A stretch of 64,000 bases of DNA, taken from positions 170,855 to 234,854 of the forward strand of contig NW_023365777.1 of assembly GCF_000003815.2 (NCBI RefSeq). Reading direction: 5' to 3'. The DNA comes from Branchiostoma floridae. Lineage: Eukaryota; Chordata; Leptocardii; Amphioxiformes; Branchiostomatidae. The position numbers were made by a program, and so were the translations under genes. The notes below the pieces were generated by a model that worked only from the letters and a program-made list of their open reading frames with translations, was not told where the DNA came from and ran no database searches. How positions within the stretch are numbered: position 1 is the first letter of the stretch; each line of letters begins with the position of its first letter. This document shows positions 44,991-56,824 of the stretch, in pieces.

Positions 44991-45214
44991 GCAAAGTTAG
45001 TTGTTAGACCATGTGCAATTGTTGGAAGTGTTGTGCACCCCCATAATGCCAGCAGTAGTCATGATCTGTGGAAGTGTGAAGTCAGCTATCCGCATTGCTG
45101 GTTGCCTGAAAACAAGGGCCTATTTAAAGAAATTGAAGAAACTTTTATATGTTGTCAATGAGACTTTTACTATAAGTAAGGACCAGTACAGGCAACGCAG
45201 CACCGACAGAGAAA

Positions 45215-46655
45215 CACAGTCAGCACCAGGCACAGGTAAACACAGTCAGCACAAGGAACAGGAAAATACAGTCAGGACAAGGGGCAAGGAAAACATAGTC
45301 AGGACAAGGGGCAGGGAAACACAGTCAGCACCAGGGACAGGGAAACACAGTCAGCACAAGGAACAGGGAAACACAGTCAGCACCAAGGACAGGGAAACAC
45401 AGTCAGCACCAGGGACAGGGAAAATCTGTCAGCACCAGGGACAGGGAAACACAGTCAGCACTAGGGACAGGGAAACACAGTCAGCATCAGGGACAGGGAA
45501 ACACAGTCAGCACCGGGAACAGGGAAACACAGTCAGCACCAGGGACAGGGAAACACAGTCAGTACTAGGGACAGGGAAACACAGTCAGCATCAGGGACAG
45601 GGAAAAACTGTCAGCACCAGGGACGGGGAAACACAGTCAGCACCAGGGACAGGGAAACACAGTCAGCACTAGGGACAGGGAAACACTGTCAGCACCAGGG
45701 ACAGGAAAACACTGTCAGCACCAGGGACAGGGAAACACAGTCAGCACCAGGGACAGGGAAACACAGTCAGCACTAGGGACAGGGAAACACTGTCAGCACC
45801 AGGGACAGGAAAACACTGTCAGCACCAGGAACAGGGAAACACAGTCAGCATCAGGGACAGGGAAACACAGTCAGCATCAGGGACAGGGAAACACAGTCAG
45901 CACCGGGAACAGGGAAACACAGTCAGCACCAGGGACAGGGAAACACAGTCAGTACTAGGGACAGGGAAACACAGTCAGCATCAGGGACAGGGAAAAACTG
46001 TAAGCACCAGGGACGGGGAAACACAGTCAGCACCAGGGACAGGGAAACTCAGTCAGCACCTGGGACAGGGAAACACAGTCAGCACCAGGGACAGGGAAAC
46101 ACAGTCAGTACTAGGGACAGGGAAACACAGTCAGCATCAGGGACAGGGAAAAACTGTAAGCACCAGGGACGGGGAAACACAGTCAGCACCAGGGACAGGG
46201 AAACTCAGTCAGCACCTGGGACAGGGAAACACAGTCAGCACCAGGGACAGGAAAACACTGTCAGCACCAGGAACAGGGAAACACAGTGAGCACCAGGGAC
46301 AGGGAAACACAGTCAGCACAAGGAACAGGAAAATACAGTCAGGACAAGGGGCAAGGAAAACATAGTCAGGACAAGGGGCAGGGAAACACAGTCAGCACCA
46401 GGGACAGGGAAACACAGTCAGCGCCAGGGACAGGGAAACACGGTCAGCGCCAGAGACAGGGAAACACGGTCAGCGCCAGGGACAGGGAAACACGGTCAGC
46501 GCCAGGGACAGGGAAACACAGTCAGGGACAGGGAATCACAGTCAGGAACAGGGAAACACAGTCAGCACCAGGGACAGGGAAACACAGTCAGCATCAGGGA
46601 CAGGGAAACACAGTCAGCACCAGGGACAGGGAAACACGGTTAGTACCAGCAATGG
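45215..46655. repeat. 26-bp minisatellite, ~55 copies, with higher-order structure
   Basis: The unit is GGGAAACACAGTCAGCACC followed by AGGGACA (26 bp). Variant units (ATCAGG, ACTAGG, ACCGGG, CTGTCAGC, GACAAGGGGC) recur in blocks: segments repeat at offsets near 104, 156 and 390 bp (4, 6 and 15 units), and a variant run near 45244 recurs near 46309. Because 26 leaves remainder 2 on division by 3, all three frames cycle through the same peptides and stay open for long stretches. I do not call these as proteins. Confidence 0.95.
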
Positions 46656-46949
46656 AAATAGTAACAGGCACATAGAAGAAAAAAATAAAATATTCACTTG
46701 AAATTAAAATTTGTCAATGATAATGCCCTCCTCTATTGTGCCATATGCAGAAAGCAACAAGTGTATAGTATTAGGGTAAACACTCTATTATCCATATGCT
46801 CTTGGGATGTCAGACAATCCTACTTTAAATCCAACACGGATGTGAATGGGATTTGATGGGGGATTGTATGTGGGATGCTAGCAGCTTATGGTGTAATTCT
46901 CGCTCCCATGTGTTTTATCTTTCTCAGAAATACCTTATGTAAGATAAGC

Positions 46950-47115
46950 TACTGTAAATACTTTTAAGTTTGCAGGGATTTACTTTTGCGGCATGGAACT
47001 CGATCACAGTGGACCAGGTTTTAAGTGTGCAATAGCAATAGTCACATGCAGTAATGGAAACTCAATTGATTTGCAGTCAAGGTGTCACTACGCAAACTGC
47101 AAACATAAGACCAGT
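46950..47115 (+). mobile_element. Diverged ACTGTAAATGCA-family MITE
   Basis: CTACTGTAAATACTTTTAAG, TTTGCAGGGATTTACTTTTG, CAATAGCAATAGTCACATGC and GCAAACTGCAAACAT follow the order of the 15411-15617 copy. The right end is lost. Confidence 0.5.
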
Positions 47116-47224
47116 GTTCTAGCCAGCCTGGAATTTTTTTTCCGTCCCCAGGATTTTGAAATTTGAAATCCTGTGGAGTGGCAATGGCTCGATGATCCCT
47201 GTGGGGTGGGGTCGGTGTCTGGGG

Positions 47225-47400
47225 GCGTGTTTCCTAAATGGGACATCAAGGCACTTCATACAAATAGCCTCACTCCACCCAGGTGTCAAAACCTGGTGGA
47301 TACCTGGCTTCAGTTTGGGAAGTTAAAGATTATGTGGGGAGAGGGATTGGTTCTGCCTTCCAGTACTATGGCCTAGACACTGTGGGTATATAACAACCCA
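47225..47400 (+). mobile_element. SINE family 2 fragment
   Basis: GCCTCACTCCACCCAGGTGT and GGGGAGAGGGATTGG match the tail of the copy at 32310-32570. Confidence 0.45.
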
Positions 47401-47450
47401 CTGTGGCTAATCTACTGCCTTGAAAAAGGCATATGAGACTACCTTTACTA

Positions 47451-47811
47451 AGGCCACACCAATTTAGTTTGTTGGTTCTCGGATTTCCCGAAAAATTTTT
47501 AGTCCCAAGAAAAATGATATAGGTTTTGCTATCGAGACCTTTAAAAAACCCCATTCCAGGGGCACATACTGCTGATAAACCAATCAAAGCGCTTATTTGC
47601 AGTCACATGATCACAACAGTGGTATACATCAGAGCAAGAGATTCATTGGATAAATCATGCCATGAAAAGCTGAAAACTTGAGTACTTAACTTGTTTTTTG
47701 TGTTATATAAGTTCACCACAGACTTTTTGCAATTTTTTTTTTTTTTTGACCAACCACCCCAATATTTTTCTGAAAAAGTCCGAGAACCAAGAAATTGAAT
47801 TGGTGTGACCT
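47451..47811. mobile_element. 361-bp MITE, AGG(C/T)CACACCAATT ends
   Basis: The left AGGCCACACCAATTTAGTTT plus TTGGTTCTCGGA pairs with the right TCCGAGAACCAAGAAATTGA plus ATTGGTGTGACCT, giving TIRs of about 33 bp with few mismatches. The inside has CGAAAAATTTTT and a T15 run. There is no coding frame. Confidence 0.7.
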
Positions 47812-47819
47812 AAGTTTGC

Positions 47820-50390
47820 CTTTTGTCAATGTTGTCCTGAGGTCAGTTGAGGTGAAGTTACTGTGTTTTAGCTTCAGTTGAGTTAACAAAACCTTTTATG
47901 CGTAAATTACCTAGTCCATCATTTGCACATTTAGTCCCTGGACACGCCACTGAAGCTAGTCCACTATAGGGGGTTGTCATCTATAATTATAACACCTGTC
48001 CTGAAGATAATGGCTTGTTCTGACAGTTGTTGAAAGAAAGATCACTTTAACCCAGATCTGTCAATATGTGAAACAGTAGATGTGGTCATTAACGTCATAT
48101 ATCAGATCAGCGATGGACCGTCAACTGTTATCGTTATGTAATTTTTTATAACATTCTGCTAAAGCCTTTTAACACTGGTATTAACTGTTCACAAAACTGA
48201 ATTTCATTGATCTTTCACAATTGCACCAGTGCGTGTTACAGTTGCGTATTAAAAACTAATCAAACACTGATGCAGACAGCGCAGCAAAGGCCGGCCATCC
48301 TGTTCGACAAATGGCGTCCGTGCATCGAAAGGGAAAGTTATTTAAATTTGCATGAAGCAGGGCGGACAGCGGATAATGAAGAACAAATAAGGAATGTGGC
48401 GGGGGAGACGGACAATACAAGCTGCCATTAATCATGTCATGATTCCACCGTATGCCACACTAGGAAAGTACACAAATGTTGACAGTTAATTCCACTGTAA
48501 CTTTAACTTATAACTTATATTCTTTTTTAAGATCAGGATACTTAATTAATCTAAGGCATAAAATTGATATTTTAGGTACACTCTTTTTCGGAAATATTCA
48601 ACTTTTTAGGAATGATAGGACTTACTTCCTCTTTTACTCATAAGAAGAAATTTATTGCACAACAGTTCTACATGGTACATTTAATTTGTATGAAAACCAC
48701 TTGAATGTATAATATCATATATTACACAAAGTACGAAATAGAGGACTTCTAAAGAATGAAACTCAACATCCTAGTTATTATCATAACAATAAGGGCTAAC
48801 GTTTTAAGTCTTTAATAGTGTTACTAGGGCTAATCATAAGTTTCGGTATTCTGTATAACAAATAAAGCAGTTTATTAAAGATCTGCCTATAGCATTGAGT
48901 CCCTTGGCTTGAAATCTGTTACTGTTACTATATACTGTATAAGACGTAATGAAAGATGGAATACCACAATGACTTGATTTAAGATAGTGTACCCCAAAAG
49001 ACTGTCAACTTATATTACATACTTCCACACGAATTGTCACAAGAGAACGAAAAAAGCATGGAAGATATCACGATGCTCCTTTTACTACTGGGTAACATGT
49101 ACAGGTATGTCTCAACATGTGCACCATAGAGGATATTTCAAATGTCAGACTTATTAACAGAGTGAAATAACGACACCACAGTACATCCCTCCGGTAATAC
49201 CCGACTTGTCTGTCTCTCATACGCCTTGAAGTACGTGATAAAATATCTCAATGACAAACGTGTTATGTGAAGGAGAAACCTTGTGATGAACATGAGCAGG
49301 CAATAATGTAGCAATTAAGCTGTAAAATGTGGAGATTGTTAGATTCCAGGCTGTACTATAATAATACAGTGCCGTAATAAGACTGTCATAAATTACCCAA
49401 TTCGTTACCTGGTGCCAGTTTTACGGTTTCATGCTGTGTAATGTTATTGTTTTTTGCCAAATTTAGTCTTTGTTTTTGTTGTTGAAAATCATAACAGACA
49501 ATATTATTCACAATTCATGGAGAGACCACTACTGAGTATGTTTTCTCCCCACATGTGAAACAATTTTTAATAATACATCAGATTCTGATAAATGATTAAG
49601 TGTAAACATAAAACATACATGTAAAGACATGGCAGTATAATAGAAAGTGTACCAGTTATTATTGCCGTTGAAAATGGAATCATTGGTTTCTGTGTAAGTC
49701 TGACATGGATGTTTGTGTTTCCAGATACAGATACAGCATAACTCAAGAAACCTTGGGATTTGAGTGGGTATGAAGAAGACAAAGGTCAAGGTCTACTAGT
49801 ATTGTGGCGTATGACCTTGTTTTTTGGCGGCACTGTCTGGATCAGAAGGGAACTAAAAGTTAAACAGCCAGCATCATGCATATTGACTGTTACCTAGTAT
49901 ATGTAGATGTGTGCCATTTATTTAAACTTAGTAACATACTTTCATGAAAAATAACTATCACAATATAATTCAATTATTAATGTCATGACATTTGAAGTTC
50001 AAGGTCTTACCCATACCATGCAAGGTTGTCTGTTTCAGGTATTTTCTGAATAAATATTTTTTTCTCTAGCATAATCATCGTCAGTGTTCAGCTGAAAAAT
50101 ATGACACAGATCTGTAATGCGATGATGCATTGTGACAAAGTTTAAATATACCCTGCAGCAATGTAGTAGCGGGATAGAAGCAATATGTTAACATTACATC
50201 TAGATCCACAAGGATTACATGATTTGCATATTAAAGAGCATAATTTGTCTCACTGGCAAATTTTTTTCAACATCCATAACTTTGCTGACCTCCAGTGAAG
50301 AGGCCAATCTTACACATACATCATAAATGTCACAAGACAAGCCTTCATGGATCACGTCAGACAATGTGTACTGTTACAGGTACAGGAATC
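47820..50390. other. Gene-free AT-rich stretch with one GC-richer block
   Basis: No gene is seen. 48207-48440 is a unique, less AT-rich block holding an octamer-type ATTTGCAT and homeobox-type TTAAT sites, a candidate enhancer. The rest is low-complexity AT-rich DNA. Confidence 0.4.
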
Positions 50391-50394
50391 AGTT

Positions 50395-50800
50395 TTAGAA
50401 TGCGGGTAGGGACCGATATATCGTACAGGTGCAAAACCATTTTTTCTTCTCAGACCTGTCCAAAAAAACAGACCTGAAACAAATTAGTGGACCAGATTTT
50501 GTACCAATTAGAAGTTGAACACTGACAATATATTGTTGGGCTTCCACATATTTTGGGGCTTACCAGTCGGACTAAAGGAAATAAAACAAGAGCAAAGGAA
50601 GAGTTACTTGTCATTTCTACCAACGCTAGTGGGAGTTGGATACTCCACCAAAAAGAATCCTTTGTAGCAAAATGGACCATAATTGTTTTGAGTATCGCCT
50701 AGTTTTAAGTTTTCACAGTCAATCAGGTTCAGATCTGGATCTGATCCCCTGGTAGGACCTGACCTGAATTTTATGTACCAGTACCCACCCTATATACAAT
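50395..50800 (+). mobile_element. GGACC-rich dispersed element, copy 3
   Basis: GCGGGTAGGGACCGATATAT, AGGTGCAAAACCATTTTTTC, CAGACCTGAAACAAATTAG, TCCTTTGTAGCAAAATGGAC and TGTACCAGTACCCACCC give the clearest alignment with copy 1 at 17085-17556. Confidence 0.65.
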
Positions 50801-51635
50801 GTCATGTACTCAGTGACAGAGGTTTAGTTTCAGGTCCACACCTGTACTCTTACCTGAACTATTTCACAAGCTTAGGAGCATTTTGCTCTTCAATAATGAC
50901 AAAAACGATAATGAACTCATCTGTTGACAACTTGAAAAAGTTTCTTCAAAGTTTCAATCATAACGGATGTAGTTTTGGCCCTAACTCTCATAAGACTCCT
51001 GGATCTCAATTATCAAAGATGCTGCTTTAAATGTAACAATATTTTTCAAATTCATCATTTCTAGTGCTAAATATTTGGCTTTCTGCTAGTATTTATTCAT
51101 AACGTAAAACTACAGCAAACATGTCAATTTACAGTATGGTGCCTGTATCTGTATCTATACTGCCGGTATAACCTCCCTTCGGCATAACACACTCTGCATA
51201 GCAATACCACTGAAGACAATATATGTATGTACTCCATCCAGTATGAGGTTTTTGTTGACATCAAACACTAGTAAGTCTACAAACTAGCATGTAATTTTGT
51301 GCACCACCATCAAATGTGTCCATCTGATTGTCTCTCAATGCAGGCTGCTGCTCATTAACAACATGTACGGCTACATCAGCTCATCCCAAAGATTACCAAC
51401 CCGCCTTTGTCAAGTTCTAAGACAGATGCTCACAGTCTTAAGACTGATGACCGGCACAGCAACAAGGATCAAGTATTCTTTGAACTCTCGCGGAGGAGTC
51501 TTCGCCTTCATCAGGATTTCCTGCATCATCCTAGCGATGAGCAATCACCAGTCAAAACAAGTTCAAACTGCCTGGAATGTGTAAAGGTCTCCATCTACGA
51601 GGGCAGCAGCAATTCTACTTGTTGTTTCATGGAAC

Positions 51636-51960
51636 ATGTATAGGAGTGGGTGCCGGCACAAAAAATTCAGGTACATGTACAGTTCAGGTCCGGACCTGGT
51701 TCAGATCTATAGAATTGCGTCCAGATCCCGATCTGAACCTGGACCTGGACCTGATTTCTGTGAAAGCTTGGGAATAGGCAACACTCAAAACAATGGTCCA
51801 TTTCGTTACTTGGAGTATGGTAAATACTTCCCCTGGCGTTCTAAAATCCTTAAAAAAACTAAATGCCTCTGTTGAATTTTGACTGTAGAAACGTGATAAA
51901 ATTGACCATAAATTCTTCTCTCCTTTTGCTACCTGGGACCAGTACACCGTTACCCACCCC
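51636..51960 (-). mobile_element. GGACC-rich dispersed element, reversed partial copy
   Basis: CAGGTCCGGACCTGGTTCAG and CTGAACCTGGACCTGGACCT lie near the left; the right end is CCAGTACACCGTTACCCACC. Internal CCAGATCCCGATCTG palindromes are present. Confidence 0.5.
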
Positions 51961-52267
51961 TAGATACAATGTACTATGTAGCTTACAATTTTGCATCATT
52001 TTTGAAACAAGAACATCGCTTTCTGAATTCACGGCTTTGCTTTGCTGATTTTATGGGGGCTGTCCACTTTTGGAGCGTACTCACTGTTGGCTGCATGATG
52101 AGGCCTATACGTGGCAGGCACACTCTAATACTGTGGATGCAGGGGAATGATAAGTCTGGGGTTACTAAGTACAATACCTGACGTAGCACCTCATAAGGTC
52201 TGACCAGCCAACAGAACATCAGGATTTTTATAACATTCCCAGTTTGACCAGCCATGTTGAATGTGCT

Positions 52268-52302
52268 GTGTACATGTGTGTGTGTGTGTGTATGTGTGCA
52301 TG
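52268..52302. repeat. (TG)n microsatellite
   Basis: About 35 bases of TG repeats with two interruptions. Confidence 0.9.
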
Positions 52303-52675
52303 TGACAATGTGTAGGCGTAATGTTAATGTCTTTATCTATAGCTGTAGAAGGCCACTGGCAGACATCTGCTGATGCTATGATAACCCAAGGACATCCTCT
52401 GCATCCTCCGATAACGTCATTGACAACACACATTAATTTTGGCATGCAGAAAGACTCCTGTTGGCCTTGCCTTTCACAGAACATCTTTCTTGAGCTCTGA
52501 CTTGATTTTATCTATCTCCATGGAAGAGAAACATATTGTTTTTGTGCCATTTCCAATCTTCTCCAAACAGCCAATAACAGTGGAACAAGCAGCTGTCTCA
52601 ATGGTTACTACGTTGTGTTGAATTATGCTATGCCAAATATTGGATTACTCATTGACAAGCAAATTTATTACAATA

Positions 52676-53060
52676 TTTAGCAAGTGGCAGGACAGAGCTG
52701 GTGGGGCTGGTCATCATAATATGACATTTTTGAAAAAGAATAAAACAGAGCAATACCTGTACAATGTAGTTTGCTATAGGCTTTACACATTCAAGTACTA
52801 GTAACTAGATTACAACATGTAGCAAGTGGCAGGACAGAGCTGGTGGGGCTGGTCATTATTATATGACTTTTTTGAAGCAGAATAAAACAGAGCAGTACCT
52901 GTACAATGTAGTTTGCTATAGGCTTTACACATTCAAGTAACTAGATTACAATATGTAGCAAGTGGCAAGACAGAGCTGGTGGAGCTGGTCATCATAATAT
53001 GATTGTTTGAATCAGAATAGAAAAGAACAGTACATGTAGTTTGCTATGGGCTTGACCATG
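52676..53060 (+). repeat. Three tandem ~140-bp units of the GCAAGTGGCAGGACAGAG family
   Basis: Units begin near 52678, 52819 and 52958. Each has GCAAGTGGCA(G/A)GACAGAGCT, GCTGGTCAT.AT.ATATGA, CAGTACCTGTACAATGTAG-like and TTTGCTATAGGCTTTACACA (third copy shortened). Confidence 0.9.
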
Positions 53061-53064
53061 TGAA

Positions 53065-53980
53065 GGTGAACATGACGTATGTAATATTTGTTTACAAATG
53101 TTTCTAGTTTCTACTGTGCATGCGTTGTCAACCTCTTACGTACAAGTGATTGCTTCAGATATTATATAGTACCAAATGACAGTCGTATTCACTACACAAT
53201 CATTAATATTTGCGTGATTAATCATCATTTACATCATTAGCAGAACCACCTCTCCATTCATGAACAGTCCCTCAATATTGATGGCCACCCTAATATTGAT
53301 CACCGACTCATACAGTTTTAAAGCTGAGAGAATGCATTCTGCATGGGCACATCCCTGCCAGTGCTAACAGGAAGCACTATGCGTTCCTCCGCAGAGGTGT
53401 TGATAACGGATAGACTATGACAGTTGTTTCTAAGATCCTATCTCCAGGATTTATTGAGTTTTCTTCAACACGAAGGCATGATTGTGCGCTGATGGGCAAG
53501 TTTGGCGGCATAGTGAAAAGCCCATCTTGCTGATAGCCTTGAAAAATGCCATCACAAAAGCTGAGTAAGTATGGAATGTATAGACGCTGCCAGGAATATG
53601 ATGTAAAAGTTTCTATGCAAAGCAAGGTCAAAGGATTGATTTGAAAGCTTTTGGGGTTTAACATCTGCAAACGATCAATGACAGGAAAGAAATACTGTTG
53701 TAACAGTATGAAGGATAACAAATGTACTTTGCATGGCTTTGAATTAATACATTATACTGTAACGAAATTCTGTTTTTATGTATGTATGATATAGAAATTA
53801 TAGATTATGATATTGATATTATAACAAACCATGTCTGCCAGTGTATGTAAAACTCAAAATCAATGTCCAGAGAGAAAGTGTGAGACCTGATTGTTGCAGC
53901 AAGGTTAAAATGGTTAAGTCATCATTGGTTTCATTTGGCACATGATACTCTACATGTAAGTGTAAGAAAATAAGTACAAT
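53065..53980. other. Gene-free stretch
   Basis: No gene or repeat is recognised. A 114-codon minus frame (53377-53721) has no recognisable family features. Confidence 0.4.
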
Positions 53981-53985
53981 GAGCA

Positions 53986-54155
53986 GGGATGTCCCTGTAG
54001 CTCAATTGGTAGCAGCCTCACAGTTGAGCTAAGCCTGGTTCCAATTAGCTTGTAACTTGGAGACCAAAGGCATTTCAGTTGGGGCTGTAAAATTGGGGTC
54101 CCGTGACCACTGCCTCAAGCACGTTAAACTTAAAGGGGAAGGACTAGCAACCACT
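53986..54155 (+). mobile_element. tRNA-derived SINE, family 1, second copy
   Basis: GATGTCCCTGTAGCTCAATT, GGTAGCAGCCTCACAGTT, CTGGTTCCAATTAG and TTAAAGGGGAAGGACTAGCA align with 40752-40986. The B-box region is damaged. Confidence 0.7.
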
Positions 54156-54389
54156 TCCTGTTTAGAATTTACCCTGCTTCTAGTAGTAACGTTACACTGG
54201 TTTATTTCCAAATGTTGATATATTCAGGTATGGGTTTTGGATTATTGCTACTGAAACAGCAAGGAAACTTACTGCCCTTTATGTAACTAGGCACTACAAA
54301 TCGGGTCTGAACAAAATTGTATACAACATACAATGTGAAAGCAGCTCTTTTATTAGTAACTCTTGATTTTATTGTTTGCACTACGGATG

Positions 54390-54975
54390 GAAGAAGACTT
54401 GATTTGCTTCATGGCATTGAAGGAAGAATAAATATACATTCAAGATTTGTTGGCTCACAATACATGAAGAGTGACATGGATGATGGTACAATAGAAGCAT
54501 CGTCTCCTTTGATTCAATAAAGAATGTACGATGGACAAAATTCATCTTGTCTGAAAAGGCTGTGATTCTCAGATTTATTAAGAAGCATGCATGGCCACAA
54601 TTTATAGTGATAAGTTAGACCCATCCTCCCTCTTGATTCAATAGAAGAAATATCATGATGGTTAAAATTCTTCATTCTAAGAAAGCTGGGATTCTTGCAT
54701 GACTGTACATTCTACAAATGTATAAAGAAGTACGTACCCATGGCTACAAAAGTGCAAGGATAGACTCGTCCTCCCTTTAGGTTCAATGAAAGAACATATG
54801 ATCAGATCTTTAAATTTAGAAGCAGCCATGTATGGCTTTATTATAGTTTTAAGTTATAACTTTGCTCTATCTTGATTGAGATAAAGAATATATGAGGGGA
54901 AAATTCTTCTGAAAAGGTTGTGACCCCTTAGCTATCTATTTAGATGCAAGTACCCAAGGCTACAATTATAGTTTC
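54390..54975. repeat. Degenerate ~150-bp tandem repeat (3-4 copies)
   Basis: Recurring order: CATGGC.ACAA.TTATAGT, TAAGTTA, C.TCCTCCCTCTTGATTCAAT, AAAGAA.ATATGATGG, AAAATTCTTC and GAAAAGGCTGTGATTCT. Copies start near 54470, 54592, 54740 and 54826. Confidence 0.6.
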
Positions 54976-55039
54976 CGGTATTCTCTGCACAAAGCAAATA
55001 AAGGGGAGGATGCAAGTCTTTCAAGTTCATTGAATCAGG

Positions 55040-55900
55040 GGCACCTTTGCCCAGCACTTGTTACAGTATTAGGGACGTGTCACCTCCAATGATGCCGCAT
55101 GTATATTTTATACCCCGCGCAATAAATCATCGGCATTTCAAGTGGCATCCAAGAGGCTCTGACATGTTATTTTCAGAGGAATTTCTCCGTATCAAATTCG
55201 AGATCCCCGGATTACAGATTTTGGAATCTTTAAATTGAAGAAGGTATTGAGAGACAGCATAGCGTTGATTCCCGTTTCCGGGGATTTGGACAGGTCTTTG
55301 CCGTGTTTGGGAAGACGTATGTTTAGGCGCCATTCATCTGCACTGCTGTAAAAGTGCTGAGGCTGCCCGCCCTCCTCACAGAGATCAATGCAAGATAGTC
55401 TCCTCTTACACATATTACAGGCTTGAATGGAAGAAAGAGGATCTCTTTTGCCGGAAATGAAGAAAGATGACCCCACACACCTGGAAAACCAATTCCCCTC
55501 CTGCATGGTTAAGGGAGAAATCAATTCTTCTGCCAGTAATTTAGCCGTGATGCATTGCTCACGGTTTAAGTGATTGATTGCCAATTATCAGGTTATTGTA
55601 GGGCTATTAGTAATCAAGCAGTGATGTCCATGTAACACAGCGCCTGCTTGCATGGTCCGCCACATGGCCGGGCTGGACAGTAACGTCCGCTGTGGAGCGC
55701 ACGGCGAAAGATGGGATCAGGAAAATCTTCAACAACAACAGCTGGAAGCTAATCGTTAACCTCCCAGTCTGATTTTCAGCCAAGGTCTTGTATATATAGA
55801 CACTGTGTAGCATGCCATGGGGTTGGATGTAGTATGAGCTTGTCTTGGCAATGTATCAACCCAGTAAAATACCTTATGGCATAGCACACACGGGGTTTGT
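55040..55900. promoter_or_regulatory. Repeat-free GC-richer block, candidate regulatory element
   Basis: Unique sequence of balanced composition contains GGATTA (Otx/bicoid type) near 55208, GGGGATTTGG near 55280 and GGCGCCATT near 55327. A 130-codon minus frame (55192-55584) has no recognisable domain. Assignment is from composition and motifs only. Confidence 0.25.
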
Positions 55901-55944
55901 ACTGAAGATTACAAGCTGGCTATCTGGACAGATTTGTTTAATCC

Positions 55945-56195
55945 ACTTACACCGGGAAGGATCCCTACTCTTTTCAGTAAGTGTGGTAGTTTCTTGTACT
56001 TGCTGAAAGTGTGGCTCTGCTCAAAGTCAAGAACTCCATTTAATCTCCTATATCTGAGGGATGTACCTAACCCATGCTAGGCAGTGACTCAATGTTAAGT
56101 GCCTTTCCCAAGGGCAGGACGTTAAAACATGTCATGGGATTCAAACCCAGGGCCCCTAGTCTTTGAGATAAACACCCTATGCAACTCAACATTTG
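55945..56195 (-). mobile_element. SINE family 2 copy
   Basis: GGATCCCTACTCTTTTCAGT, GTACCTAACCCATGCTAGGC, TTAAGTGCCTTTCCCAAGGG and GGGATTCAAACCCAGGGCCC (B-box complement) match the 26085-26345 copy. Confidence 0.6.
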
Positions 56196-56389
56196 CATTA
56201 TTGTAAATAGTCAAAACCTGCCAGTGTTTTTAGCGATACATTACATAAATATGACAGCCAGGCCTAAAGAGTTGTTTATGATTCACATTATATATGTATA
56301 GAGGCTGTGAAGTGACGAAGTAGATTGATGTTTCAAAGTACAATTGTGTAATGGTTGCAAAAGTGGAAGGAGTCATACTGCATAGCAAT

Positions 56390-56820
56390 ATGGGCCCAGT
56401 GCACACATGTAGCTAACTCAGTATTACATGACTACATGTATATAGGCCCTGCATAAACTAAGACTTAGTAGTATATAGGCCCTTCATAATCATAGCTAAG
56501 CACAACCATATAGTATATAAGCTTAGCGCTGCATAGGTAACTGAGTACCATGTTATTCCAGCATAGCTACCACAATTAGTATATGGGCCCAGTGCAGTTA
56601 ACTCAGTAGAAGTATATAAACCCTGCATAGCTAACTGAGCACAACTGTACTGTGTAGTATATAAGAAACCCTGCATAGGTAACTTAGTACCATAGAAACC
56701 CTGCATAGTTATCACAATAGGATATGGGCCTAGTACAGCTAACTCAGTAGTATATAAACCCTGCATAGCTGATAAAGTCAGTAATATGTAGGCCCTGCAT
56801 AGCATCCTCAGTAGTACAAT
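56390..56820. repeat. Degenerate minisatellite (ACCCTGCATAGCTAACT units)
   Basis: Repeated blocks of GGGCCCAGTGCAG, CTAACTCAGTAGTATATAA and ACCCTGCATAGCTA with irregular spacing of about 30-70 bp. The 160-codon minus frame at 56458-56940 is a translation of this repeat. Confidence 0.75.
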
Positions 56821-56824
56821 ATTT

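Noticed and set aside
45215-46655. CRISPR-like array
   Set aside because: Direct repeats with no unique spacers, in an animal genome; it is a minisatellite.
45001-46675. Reading frames of 223 and 129 codons rich in G, Q, T and S
   Set aside because: They are by-products of a 26-bp tandem array; the same peptides appear in all frames and no start region or domain supports a gene.
55192-55584. 130-codon minus-strand frame
   Set aside because: No domain or supporting splice sites; kept only as part of a possible regulatory block.
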